Assembly: GCA_963696585.1 (NCBI GenBank) | Contig: CAVOKW010000031.1 | Span: 1-64,000 of the forward strand | Origin: Parvibaculum sp963696585 | GTDB lineage: Bacteria > Pseudomonadota > Alphaproteobacteria > Parvibaculales > Parvibaculaceae | DNA: 64,000 nucleotides | Direction of reading: 5' to 3' | In this document: in pieces, positions 36,197 through 44,370 of the stretch | Layout of the letters: every line of letters starts with the position of its first letter | Numbering within the stretch: position 1 is the stretch's first letter | Notes under the pieces: generated by a model | What the model saw: the letters and a program-made list of their open reading frames with translations, nothing else | The model's database searches: none | What the model was told of the DNA's origin: nothing | Program-made: the position numbers and the translations under genes

Positions 36197-37075
36197 ATGA
36201 CGACGCAGATCGAGGCGCATAAGGCTGAAGCCGCTGCATGGTTCAAAACCCTGCGCGACCGGATTTGCGCCGCGTTCGAAAAAATTGAGGACGAATTGAC
36301 CGGCACCTATGCCGGGCGCGCGCCGGGCCGCTTTGTCCGCACACCCTGGACGCGCGGCGATGGCAAAAGTGACCAGGGCGGCGGCGAAATGTCACTCATG
36401 CATGGCCGCGTCTTTGAAAAGGTCGGCGTCCATATCTCGACCGTCTATGGCGAGTTTTCGCAAGACTTCCGCAAGCAGATGCCGGGTGCCGAAGAAGACC
36501 CGCGCTTCTGGGCGAGCGGCATTTCGCTCATCGCCCATATGCAGAACCCGCGCGTGCCCGCCGTGCATATGAATACCCGCCATGTCGTCACGACCAAGGC
36601 ATGGTTTGGCGGCGGCGGCGATCTGACACCCGTGCTCGATGTGCAGCGCCGACAGGATCATCCCGACACGGTTGATTTTCATGCCGCCATGAAATCAGCC
36701 TGCGACAGGCATGATGCAAGCTACTATCCGCGCTTCAGGAAATGGTGTGACGACTATTTCTTCCTGCCCCACCGCAACGAACCGCGCGGCACTGGCGGCA
36801 TTTTCTACGACCATCACGACAGCGGCGATTGGGATGCCGACTTCGCCTTCACGCAGGATGTCGGTCGCGCCTTTCTCGACATTTATCCCCGCCTCGTGCG
36901 CCGCCACATGAATGAGGCCTGGACCCCGGAAGAGCGCGACGAACAGCTCATCCGTCGCGGCCGCTATGTCGAGTTCAATCTGCTTTATGATCGCGGCACG
37001 ACATTCGGCCTCAAGACCGGCGGCAATGTCGCCTCGATCCTTTCCTCCATGCCGCCCGAAGTGAAGTGGCCGTAA
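36197..37075 (+). CDS. hemF: Oxygen-dependent coproporphyrinogen III oxidase
   Basis: HemF decarboxylates coproporphyrinogen III to protoporphyrinogen IX using O2. The 292-residue protein has GRVFEKVGVHISTVYGEF, MNTRHVVTTKAWFGGGGDLTP, the substrate-binding RNEPRGTGGIFYDHHD-type segment and RGRYVEFNLLYDRGTTFGLKTGGN. ATG 36197 has GGGGAGAG ten bases upstream. The oxygen-independent isozyme gene is 0.6 kb away on the other strand, beyond a repeat cluster. Confidence 0.97.
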   Translation: MTTQIEAHKAEAAAWFKTLRDRICAAFEKIEDELTGTYAGRAPGRFVRTPWTRGDGKSDQGGGEMSLMHGRVFEKVGVHISTVYGEFSQDFRKQMPGAEEDPRFWASGISLIAHMQNPRVPAVHMNTRHVVTTKAWFGGGGDLTPVLDVQRRQDHPDTVDFHAAMKSACDRHDASYYPRFRKWCDDYFFLPHRNEPRGTGGIFYDHHDSGDWDADFAFTQDVGRAFLDIYPRLVRRHMNEAWTPEERDEQLIRRGRYVEFNLLYDRGTTFGLKTGGNVASILSSMPPEVKWP

Positions 37076-37083
37076 GAACAGTC

Positions 37084-37667
37084 CGTCATTGCCGGCCATG
37101 ACACTGAAAAAATAACCGTCATGCCCCGCTTCAGGCGGGGCATCCACGACTTGCCATTCTGAAACAAGAAAAAGACGTGGATGGCCGGATCAAGCCGGGC
37201 CATGACACTGAAAAGAAACATGCGCTCACTGACGTTCGCTTGCCCTCTCCCCTTGAGGGGAGAGGGAGAGACGGACCGAAGGTCCGGCGAGGGTGAGGGG
37301 CATGACACTGAAAAAATAACCGTCATGCCCCGCTTCAGGCGGGGCATCCACGACTTGCCATTCTGAAACAAGAAAAAGACGTGGATGGCCCGGCCAAGCC
37401 GGGCCATGACGAATATGGGATGCATTTCTCTCACCCCTCTGTCACCCCGGACTTGTTCCGGGGTCCATTTTTCGCGTCATTGCCGGGCCCTCTGTTGACT
37501 GAAGCGGGTCGGCAATCCAGAGCGCCGGAGAATGAATGCGCGGCTCTGGATGCCCGGATCAAGCCCGGCCATGACGCTGAAAAGAAACATGCGCCCCTCT
37601 GCTCGCTTGCCCTCTCCCCTTGAGGGGAGAGGGAGAGACGGACCGAAGGTCCGGCGAGGGTGAGGGG
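37084..37667. repeat. Composite palindromic repeat cluster between hemF and hemN
   Basis: Contains a near-duplicate 203-bp segment (GTCATGCCCCGC at 37118 and 37321), each with a 29-nt GCCCCGC/GCGGGGC hairpin (first 37118-37146) and the CATTCTGAAACAAGAAAAAG spacer; CCCTCTCCCC-TTGA-GGGGAGAGGG palindromes near 37234 and 37611, each with an ACCG..CGGT companion (GGACCGAAGGTCC); and inverted TGGAT...ATGAC elements. Fills the whole gap between the converging hemF and hemN genes. No CDS is supported. Confidence 0.9.
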
Positions 37668-39017
37668 TCACACCGCCCTTGAATGCCGCGCTTCGCCCTG
37701 CGTAAGATATTTGTCAAACACAGCACAGACGGCGCGCACCAGCGGCTTTCCGGCTTGCGTCATCACGAGCCGATGCCCGTCGCGTTGCACAATCCCGTCC
37801 GCCTGCAATCCTTCAAGCCCGGCGAGATCGGCTTCAAATGCCGCCACCGATTGACCAAAACGCGCCGCCACAGCCTCAAGATCAACCTTCATGTCGCACA
37901 TCAGCCGCTCAATGACGGCGCGGCGCAGGCGATCGTCATTCGTGACCGCGATGCCGCGCGTGATCGGCAATTCGCCCGCCTCCACCATCGCCCTGTAGCG
38001 GTCAATCGCCACTTCATTGGCGACATAGCCCTGTGGCATGGCGCCAATCGCCGAAGCGCCAAAGCCGATCAGCACGGGCGCATCATCGCTCGTATAGCCC
38101 TGAAAATTGCGGTGCAGATCGCCCGCCTGCTGCGCTTGCGTCAACGCATCTTCAGGCAAGGCAAAGTGATCGAGACCAATCGCCACATAGCCCGCTTCAC
38201 GCAACCGCGCCGCCGCCGCTTCCGATTGCGCCCAGCGTTCGCTCATGCCGGGCAGCGCATCGGTCGGGATCAAACGTTGATGCCGCTTCATCCATGGCAC
38301 ATGGGCATAGCCGAAAAGCGCAATGCGCGACGGCCGCATTTCAAGCGCCTGATCGACCGTCTCGATGACGCTGGCAACAGTCTGATAGGGCAACCCGTAG
38401 CAGAGATCCATATTGATCGCGTCGATGCCGCAGCCGCGCAACCAGCCGACAACACGTGCGGTGAGCACCGGTGATTGCACACGATTGATCGCCTTCTGCA
38501 CCTTGATGTCAAAATCCTGCACACCAAGCGAAGCGCGTGTGACGCCCGCCGCCGCCATGGTCTCAACATAGGCAAGCGTGGCCGTGCGCGGATCAAGCTC
38601 AACGGAAATTTCGGCGCCCTCGACGATATCAAACCGCGCGCGGAGCGCTGACAGAAGCCTCGCAAAATCGGATGGCTTCAAAACCGTCGGACTGCCGCCG
38701 CCAAGATGCACATGCCTGACCTTCATGCGGGAAGGCATCCTGTCGGCGACGAGATCAATCTCGCGCGTCACTGTTTCGAGATAGCGCATCACCGGCAGAT
38801 ATTTTTTTGTCGCCTTGGTGTGACAGCCGCAGAACCAGCACATTTCAGCGCAATAGGCGATGTGGAGATAGAGCGACAACGCGCTTTCCGGCGCGAGATC
38901 GCCAAGCCATCGCGCATAAAGCGCCCCATCGACCGAGGGGCCGAAATGCGGCGCGGTCGGGTAAGACGTATAGCGCGGCACGCGCAGATCATATCGTTCG
39001 ATAAGCTGGTTTTGCAT
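37668..39017 (-). CDS. hemN: Oxygen-independent coproporphyrinogen III oxidase
   Basis: A 449-residue radical-SAM enzyme that does the HemF reaction without O2. The cluster motif is CAEMCWFCGCHTK (C-x3-C-x2-C-x-C), preceded by RYTSYPTAPHF and followed by HLGGGSPT, SVELDPRT, GVQDFD and DLCYGLPYQT, and the C-terminal HemN domain is present (LMCDMKVDLEAVAARFG). This is true HemN rather than HemW. I see no FNR box (TTGAT-N4-ATCAA) in the 78 bases upstream. Confidence 0.96.
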   Translation of the reverse strand: MQNQLIERYDLRVPRYTSYPTAPHFGPSVDGALYARWLGDLAPESALSLYLHIAYCAEMCWFCGCHTKATKKYLPVMRYLETVTREIDLVADRMPSRMKVRHVHLGGGSPTVLKPSDFARLLSALRARFDIVEGAEISVELDPRTATLAYVETMAAAGVTRASLGVQDFDIKVQKAINRVQSPVLTARVVGWLRGCGIDAINMDLCYGLPYQTVASVIETVDQALEMRPSRIALFGYAHVPWMKRHQRLIPTDALPGMSERWAQSEAAAARLREAGYVAIGLDHFALPEDALTQAQQAGDLHRNFQGYTSDDAPVLIGFGASAIGAMPQGYVANEVAIDRYRAMVEAGELPITRGIAVTNDDRLRRAVIERLMCDMKVDLEAVAARFGQSVAAFEADLAGLEGLQADGIVQRDGHRLVMTQAGKPLVRAVCAVFDKYLTQGEARHSRAV

Positions 39018-39095
39018 GGCCCGAGGCTAGGCGCGCATGACCATCAGGCCAACGCGCCCGGTTGCCGCACCGGCAGCGGCGCAATGTCGCGCCAG

Positions 39096-39641
39096 CTAGC
39101 GATCGACCATTTGCCCGATCACATTTTCAAGCAAGGATTGCAGCCGCCCACGCGTCGCAAAATCCCACTGCCCGCCATAGACAATATCGTCCACCACCCA
39201 GCCCTGATCGTGCCCCACGAGCAAAACCGTATCCGTCCACAGCGCGGGCTCGCCGCCAGCCGGGTCGGCATATGTCAAATCCACCGGACATTGCGCCGTC
39301 TCGTCCTTGATCGTGCAGGCGCCAACCTTGAAGGAACTCGCCCCCTCAAACAGCGACGTGAAAGGATCCCCCTCCATGAAGGGCGGCTCGCTGTTTTGCG
39401 TCGCCTCGCGATGCCGCGTCTCCGCCGCTTCCGCCGCCGCGAGAAGCTTTTCGAGCTTTTCCGAAATCACCGGCGCAAACCGGGCCCGCGTCGCCTGATC
39501 CGGCACGCCACCCACACGGGGACTGACATGCAGATAGACATCATAAAACGCCGCCGCACCCTTTTCTGGCGCCTCAATCGCAGGCTTTTGCCCGCAGGCG
39601 GCGAGCGCAAAGAGCATCGAAACGGCAAGCAATTTGCGCAT
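39096..39641 (-). CDS. Putative lipoprotein, DUF3828-like
   Basis: A 181-residue protein with a standard lipoprotein signal (MRKLLAVSMLFALAACGQ, lipobox LAAC, Cys16). The mature part (AAAFYDVYLHVSPRVGGVPDQ..., then VTYADPAGGEPALWTDTVLLV-like strands and GWVVDDIVYGG) resembles the DUF3828 pattern of short secreted proteins; the assignment is from memory and uncertain. AGGGG precedes the start. It is 12 bases upstream of nothing on its own strand but follows cca by 12 bases, so it is probably the last gene of the Nudix-cca-lipoprotein transcript. Confidence 0.72.
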   Translation of the reverse strand: MRKLLAVSMLFALAACGQKPAIEAPEKGAAAFYDVYLHVSPRVGGVPDQATRARFAPVISEKLEKLLAAAEAAETRHREATQNSEPPFMEGDPFTSLFEGASSFKVGACTIKDETAQCPVDLTYADPAGGEPALWTDTVLLVGHDQGWVVDDIVYGGQWDFATRGRLQSLLENVIGQMVDR

Positions 39642-39653
39642 GGAAACCCCTGA

Positions 39654-40919
39654 TCAGTAAACCGTCGCCTGCACGACAGCCTTCAGCCGCTCGATGATCG
39701 AGAACTCATCCTCGATAAAATCAGCGTCAATCCACCATTCCTCGACTTCGCGCATGACGCGGCCAATCTCCGGCCCTTCCGGTACGCTCGCCGCCTTGAC
39801 CATCTCGCCAGTCAGCGGAAAGACCGGACGCGCCCAGCTATCGGCCATGGCGAGCATGGCCCGCCACTGAAACGCATTGCGCTCCAGCGGGTCGCTCGCC
39901 CAGCCGAGCAATGTGCGATCCTTGAAAAGCTGCAACCCCATGACATAAAGCGCGCGGCGCACTTCACGCATGGAGAGATAGCAAACGATCCTGGTTCGGT
40001 CGGTGAGCATGGCGACAAGCCGCTCGCGCTCCCTGGTCGAAAACCGCAAACGATCCGCCATGAGTCCCGCCGCCGCCGCATCAAGTTCAAGCATCGACCC
40101 AAGCCGCAACAGCGCATCGCCCGTGACAAAAAGCTGATCGGCTTCAATCGCCACCAAACGTGTCAGGCGATCAAGCCTTGAGGCTTCCGGCAATATGATC
40201 GACAGAATACCCGCCGCCGCCATATGGCGCAGCGCCGAAGGTGCGGCATCTGCTTCCAGAATCCTGAAAAGTTCCGACTTCACACGCTCGGCAGAAAGCT
40301 GTTTCAGCCCGTCGCGTTCCTCGCCACAGGCCCGAAGCGAGCCCGCATCCGGCTCGCCCTTGCCGTAATGCGCCTGAAACCGGAAGAAGCGCAAGATACG
40401 CAGATAATCTTCGCGAATGCGCTGATGCGGGTCACCAATGAAACGCACAAGTCGCGCGGCAATGTCAGCCCGTCCGCCCAGCGGATCATGCACCGTGCCA
40501 TCCATATCGGCATAAAGCGCATTGATCGTGAAATCGCGTCGCCTGGCGTCTTCCAGCCAGTCGCCCGTGAAAGCCACATCGGCATGGCGCCCATGGCTCA
40601 TGACATCGACACGCAAGGTCGTGATCTCGAAATGGCGCGCCCCGATAACAGCGCTCACTGTGCCATGCGCCAGCCCCGTCGGAATGACCTTGATGCCTTT
40701 GGCTTGCAGCAAGGCCATGGCGCGTTCGGGCGGCAGCGCCGTTGCAATATCAATATCGCCGACCGGCTCATGCATCAGCGCATTGCGCACACAACCGCCA
40801 ACAAAACGCGCGACATCGCCCTCGCTCGTCAGCGCCGCCATGACGGCGCGCGTGTCAGGCGCATTCAACCACTCGGCTTTCGCCAGATCCCCATCGCCAT
40901 TCTTCACGTTGTCACTCAT
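39654..40919 (-). CDS. cca: CCA tRNA nucleotidyltransferase
   Basis: A class II nucleotidyltransferase of 421 residues that adds or repairs the tRNA 3' CCA end (or a poly(A) polymerase relative; the alphaproteobacterial form usually is Cca). Motifs: FVGGCVRNALMHEPVGDIDIAT with the metal-binding DID, DARRRDFTINALYADMDG, DPLGGRADIAARLVRFIGDP and EDYLRILRFFRFQAHYG, and QLSAERVKSELFRIL. ATG 40919 gives MSDNVKNG; a TTG at 40958 would extend the frame but is unlikely. Follows the CoA pyrophosphatase gene by 35 bases. Confidence 0.94.
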   Translation of the reverse strand: MSDNVKNGDGDLAKAEWLNAPDTRAVMAALTSEGDVARFVGGCVRNALMHEPVGDIDIATALPPERAMALLQAKGIKVIPTGLAHGTVSAVIGARHFEITTLRVDVMSHGRHADVAFTGDWLEDARRRDFTINALYADMDGTVHDPLGGRADIAARLVRFIGDPHQRIREDYLRILRFFRFQAHYGKGEPDAGSLRACGEERDGLKQLSAERVKSELFRILEADAAPSALRHMAAAGILSIILPEASRLDRLTRLVAIEADQLFVTGDALLRLGSMLELDAAAAGLMADRLRFSTRERERLVAMLTDRTRIVCYLSMREVRRALYVMGLQLFKDRTLLGWASDPLERNAFQWRAMLAMADSWARPVFPLTGEMVKAASVPEGPEIGRVMREVEEWWIDADFIEDEFSIIERLKAVVQATVY

Positions 40920-40954
40920 CACACGTCCGTTTTTCTTATTGTTATTGGCCAATA

Positions 40955-41608
40955 TCAACGGCCAGGTGCAAAAATCCGGTCATACATGTTCCTGAGCATA
41001 CCCGCCGTCGCCCCCCAGATGTGATGACCATCATAAGGCATAGCGTAATATTCGCGCGGCCTGCCGCGCCAGATGACCGAATGTCGCTCATGATTGTCGG
41101 GATTCATGAGAAATGACAGCGGCACCTCAAAGGCTTCTGCCACCTCATCGGTTGAAATCGTCAGTGTAAAGCCCGGCTGCACAAAGGCGATGACCGGGAC
41201 GATACGAAATCCCGTGCCGGTTTCATAAGGATCAAGAAAGCCTGCAACCTTCACATAGCTGCGCGCCAGCCCGACTTCTTCTTCCGCCTCGCGCAGCGCG
41301 GCTTCTGCCGCCGTTTCACCCGCATCAATCTTGCCGCCGGGAAACGCCACTTGCCCTGAATGCTGGCCGAGATGATCGGCACGCCGCGTCAGCAGCACAT
41401 GCGGCCCATGCGCATGATCGACAATCGGCACAAGCACCGCCGCCGCGCGGAGACGGGGCCTGTCTTCGGATTCCGCCCGGTCGCCATCCACCGGCACAGG
41501 ATTGAGCTGGTGATCGCCATGCGCCACCTTCTCGCCCATGACGACCGAAAGCGGCGGCGCGACATCATCGACCCGCGCCAGAATGAGTTCGCGCCAGTTA
41601 CCTGTCAT
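40955..41608 (-). CDS. CoA pyrophosphatase-type Nudix hydrolase
   Basis: A 217-residue Nudix protein of the NudL/YeaB group. The Nudix box is intact (GGKIDAGETAAEAALREA then EEEVG), and the upstream LLTRRADHLGQHSGQVAFPGG is the CoA-pyrophosphatase signature. It would hydrolyse CoA or its oxidised forms to 3',5'-ADP and phosphopantetheine. In related genomes DUF1285, this gene and cca form one row; here an opposite-strand toxin-antitoxin pair sits between DUF1285 and it. Confidence 0.92.
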   Translation of the reverse strand: MTGNWRELILARVDDVAPPLSVVMGEKVAHGDHQLNPVPVDGDRAESEDRPRLRAAAVLVPIVDHAHGPHVLLTRRADHLGQHSGQVAFPGGKIDAGETAAEAALREAEEEVGLARSYVKVAGFLDPYETGTGFRIVPVIAFVQPGFTLTISTDEVAEAFEVPLSFLMNPDNHERHSVIWRGRPREYYAMPYDGHHIWGATAGMLRNMYDRIFAPGR

Positions 41609-41620
41609 GTATAACTTCTA

Positions 41621-41654
41621 TTGACATTTAATTTGATACTTGTCATTTTATAAT
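41621..41654 (+). promoter_or_regulatory. AT-rich promoter/operator region of the AbrB-PIN pair
   Basis: TTGACA at 41621-41626 and TATAAT at 41649-41654 are both perfect sigma70 hexamers, but the 22-base spacing is too long for a standard promoter, so one may pair with a weaker partner. TGACA (41622-41626) and TGTCA (41641-41645) form an inverted repeat that could be the antitoxin operator. The sequence is much AT-richer than its surroundings. Confidence 0.45.
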
Positions 41655-41676
41655 CACCTTGATACGGAGATCAAGC

Positions 41677-42129
41677 ATGCAACAGCCTAGCACGGAAAAA
41701 ATGGCGGCTATTTCGCAAGGACTGCCGACGACCTCGGCAAAAATTCGTGCCCTTGGGGCAGCCGGGTTCAGTCGCACCGACATCGCTCGCTTTCTGGGAA
41801 AGCGTTATCAGCATGTCCGCAATGTGCTCGTACAAGAAGACGAGAAATCACGATCGGCCGATGCACCAGTTCAATCCGCCTCACTTGAAGTCAGCGCTGG
41901 TGGCCGCATTGTCATTCCCGCGGCCTTCCGCAACGCGATGGGCATTGAGGAAGGTGATCGCCTTGTTGCCCGATTGGTCGATGGCGAACTCCGGCTCCTG
42001 AGCAAACAGGCCGCCCTGCGTCAAGCGCAGGACCTTGTCAGCAAATTCGTTCGGCCCGGCACCAGTCTTGCAGATGAACTCATGACTGATCGCAAACTCG
42101 AAGCAAAAAAAGAGGCGTCGAAAAAATGA
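41677..42129 (+). CDS. Antitoxin with HTH and SpoVT/AbrB domains
   Basis: A 150-residue DNA-binding protein with two DNA-binding modules: an N-terminal helix-turn-helix (SAKIRALGAAGFSRTDIARFLGKRYQHVRNVL, about residues 16-48) and a C-terminal swapped-hairpin AbrB domain (VSAGGRIVIPAAFRNAMGIEEGDRLVARLVDGELRLLS, about 80-117), then a basic tail. Most VapB/MazE-type antitoxins have only the AbrB part. ATG 41677 has GGAG upstream. It overlaps the PIN toxin by 4 bases (ATGA). The encoded pair interrupts a usually contiguous chromosomal gene row. Confidence 0.88.
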   Translation: MQQPSTEKMAAISQGLPTTSAKIRALGAAGFSRTDIARFLGKRYQHVRNVLVQEDEKSRSADAPVQSASLEVSAGGRIVIPAAFRNAMGIEEGDRLVARLVDGELRLLSKQAALRQAQDLVSKFVRPGTSLADELMTDRKLEAKKEASKK

Positions 42130-42509
42130 GCGCGACTATTCTCGACGCCTCCGCCTTGCTCGCATTCCTGATGCGTGAACCCGGTGCGGAAAAAATTTCC
42201 ATGATCCTTGATGGAGCGATCATGTCGAGCGTCAATCTGGCGGAAGTTGTCGCCAAACTGAGCACCCACGGCATGCCGTCGCAGGATATTGAAACTCTCT
42301 TCGAAAATCTTGAATTACAAATTGAAGAATTTGATGGAAAACGCGCCATGGCAACCGGCTTGCTCATGACCCGAACAGTCAAGGCAGGCCTTTCACTGGG
42401 TGATCGCGCCTGCATCGCTCTGGCAGAGGAAATGGGACATCCGGCAATCACGGCAGACAAGGCGTGGTTGAAAATTGGCAGCCCTGCCAAAATTCAATAT
42501 CTCCGCTGA
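42126..42509 (+). CDS. PIN-domain ribonuclease toxin, VapC-like
   Basis: A 127-residue PIN nuclease. All four acidic residues expected for Mg2+ binding are present: D7 (ILDASALLAFL), E40 (SSVNLAEVVAKL), D93 (SLGDRACIALA) and D111 (AITADKAW). VapC toxins cleave tRNA or rRNA sequences; the target is unknown. Translationally coupled to the AbrB-type antitoxin. The 3' end meets the converging DUF1285 gene three bases later. Confidence 0.92.
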   Translation: MSATILDASALLAFLMREPGAEKISMILDGAIMSSVNLAEVVAKLSTHGMPSQDIETLFENLELQIEEFDGKRAMATGLLMTRTVKAGLSLGDRACIALAEEMGHPAITADKAWLKIGSPAKIQYLR

Positions 42510-42512
42510 GTA

Positions 42513-43181
42513 CTAACGCGCCTTCTCCGCCATGTCGGCGGCCTTCATAAAGGGAAAAAAGACGCCACCCGACCAGACGCCAAACCAGGTCTCGCCTGCA
42601 TGGCTTTCTTCAACACCGCATTCGACGAGATCGTAAAACACCGCCCGATTGATCAGGGCTTCAAGGCGCGCCCGCACATGCACATAGGGCGAGGGCTCGC
42701 CTGTTGTTTCATCAATGACAAAACGCAAGGGATGTTCGCGACCGGCCACCGTTTCGTCGCCAACGCTGGTTGTGAAGCGCAACACCTGATCGCGCCCCTC
42801 GCCTTCGACCTGCATCGCAACCGCCAGAAAGGGCGCATCATCAACCTTGATGCCCACTTTCTCGACTGGCGTGACAAGATAATATTTACCATCCTCATCA
42901 TGACGCAGGATGGTCGAGAAGAGCCGCACCAGCCGGGGGCGGCCAATGGGCGTCCCCATGTAAAACCACGTCCCGTCCCGGGCGATTCGCATGTCGAGAT
43001 CGCCGCAAAAATCCGGGTTCCATTTTTCAACCGGCGGCAAACCGCGGGCCTTGATGCCCTCGGCTTCCGCAGCGACAAGGCCCTTGAGCCCGCCCGGCGC
43101 TGAAAGCGCCTCCCTGCCGGGACCGGCTGGCACGGTTTTACCCTTGTTTGCGGTCATCTTCTTCGCTGTTCCTTCGTTCAT
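42513..43181 (-). CDS. DUF1285 domain protein
   Basis: A 222-residue protein of unknown function. Its core (GLPPVEKWNPDFCGDLDMRIARDGTWFYMGTPIGRPRLVRLFSTILR, in order) is the DUF1285 signature, followed by KYYLVTPVEKVGIKVDDAPFLAV and TTGEPSPYVHVRARLEALINRAVFYDLV. The N-terminal 35 residues are Lys/Ala/Gly-rich. It is divergent from moxR across 178 bases, an arrangement conserved in Hyphomicrobiales; it may act with the MoxR complex but there is no direct evidence. Confidence 0.9.
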   Translation of the reverse strand: MNEGTAKKMTANKGKTVPAGPGREALSAPGGLKGLVAAEAEGIKARGLPPVEKWNPDFCGDLDMRIARDGTWFYMGTPIGRPRLVRLFSTILRHDEDGKYYLVTPVEKVGIKVDDAPFLAVAMQVEGEGRDQVLRFTTSVGDETVAGREHPLRFVIDETTGEPSPYVHVRARLEALINRAVFYDLVECGVEESHAGETWFGVWSGGVFFPFMKAADMAEKAR

Positions 43182-43359
43182 TTACTGCAAGCCGCCAATA
43201 AAGCAGCCATAATACCGACAAGATGAACCCGGCCAATATGGCACCCGACAAACCGGATCAGCAAAATCCCTCACAGGGAATTGTGGCACAGACGTCGCCT
43301 TTCTCGCATGTCACCCATTTCACATGCTGGAAGTCGCCGTACACCTTATATGTAGGTCA

Positions 43360-44358
43360 ATGAAGACACTCAGTGAAGCAGGCGGCTCAACCGTCCAGGA
43401 AATAGAAGAGACCTGTGCCAGGATTGCCAGGGCGCGCGCCGCCATTGGCGATGTCATTTTCGGTCAGGAACAGGTCATCGACCAAACGCTTGTCACCGTC
43501 CTGGCAGGCGGCCACGCGCTGCTCGTCGGCGTGCCGGGTCTTGCCAAAACCTTGCTCGTGCATACGCTGGGTCAGGTGATGGGGCTCGACGACAAGCGCA
43601 TCCAGTTCACACCCGATCTCATGCCGGCCGATATTCTGGGATCGGAGGTGCTGGAAGAAAGCGAACGCGGGTCGCGCAGTTTCCGCTTCCTGAAGGGGCC
43701 CGTCTTCTGTCAGCTCCTGATGGCCGATGAAATCAATCGCGCCAGCCCGCGCACCCAGTCAGCACTCTTGCAGGCCATGCAGGAAAAACATGTCACTGTC
43801 GCAGGCGTGCGTTATGAGTTGCCCTCACCCTTCCATGTGCTCGCCACCCAAAATCCGCTGGAGCAGGAAGGCACCTACCCGCTGCCGGAAGCCCAACTCG
43901 ATCGCTTCCTGATGCAGATCGATGTCGTCTATCCCGATCTTGAATCAGAGCGCCGCATGTTGCTCTCAACCACCGGTGAAGAAACCAGCATCACACGCAA
44001 GGCCATGAGCGTTGAGGATCTTCTCGCCGCCCAGCGTCTTGTCCGCCGCGTTCCCGTGGGTGAAAAAGTCGTCAACGCCATCCTTGAGCTTGTGCGCTCG
44101 GCCCGGCCTGAGGAAGGCGCGTCGGATGAAGTGGAACGTCACGTCGCCTGGGGTCCGGGTCCACGCGCCAGTCAGGCATTGATGTTGGCCGTGCGCGCCC
44201 GCGCCCTGACAGATGGACGCTTTGCCCCCTCGATTGAGGATGTGCGCGCACTGGCCGCTCCCGTGCTGCGTCATCGCATGGCGCTCAACTTCTCGGCCCG
44301 CGCTGAGGGCGTCACGGTTGGCGGCGTCATTGACAGGCTTTGCCGTAACATCGGCTGA
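43360..44358 (+). CDS. MoxR-family AAA+ ATPase
   Basis: A 332-residue AAA+ chaperone-like ATPase: Walker A GVPGLAKT (57-64), PDLMPADILGSEV, Walker B LLMADEINRASPRTQSALLQAMQE, sensor 1 LATQNPLEQEGTYPLPEAQLDRF. MoxR proteins work with vWA-domain partners in maturation of enzymes or envelope stress. The next three genes encode DUF58, BatA/DUF4159 and vWA-type membrane proteins. Start ATG 43360 has TAGGTCA upstream; a longer frame to 43324 is not family-like. Confidence 0.94.
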   Translation: MKTLSEAGGSTVQEIEETCARIARARAAIGDVIFGQEQVIDQTLVTVLAGGHALLVGVPGLAKTLLVHTLGQVMGLDDKRIQFTPDLMPADILGSEVLEESERGSRSFRFLKGPVFCQLLMADEINRASPRTQSALLQAMQEKHVTVAGVRYELPSPFHVLATQNPLEQEGTYPLPEAQLDRFLMQIDVVYPDLESERRMLLSTTGEETSITRKAMSVEDLLAAQRLVRRVPVGEKVVNAILELVRSARPEEGASDEVERHVAWGPGPRASQALMLAVRARALTDGRFAPSIEDVRALAAPVLRHRMALNFSARAEGVTVGGVIDRLCRNIG

Positions 44359-44370
44359 TCGGATGATGGC

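Noticed and set aside
38990..39095. FNR box upstream of hemN
   Set aside because: No TTGAT-N4-ATCAA or near match on either strand.
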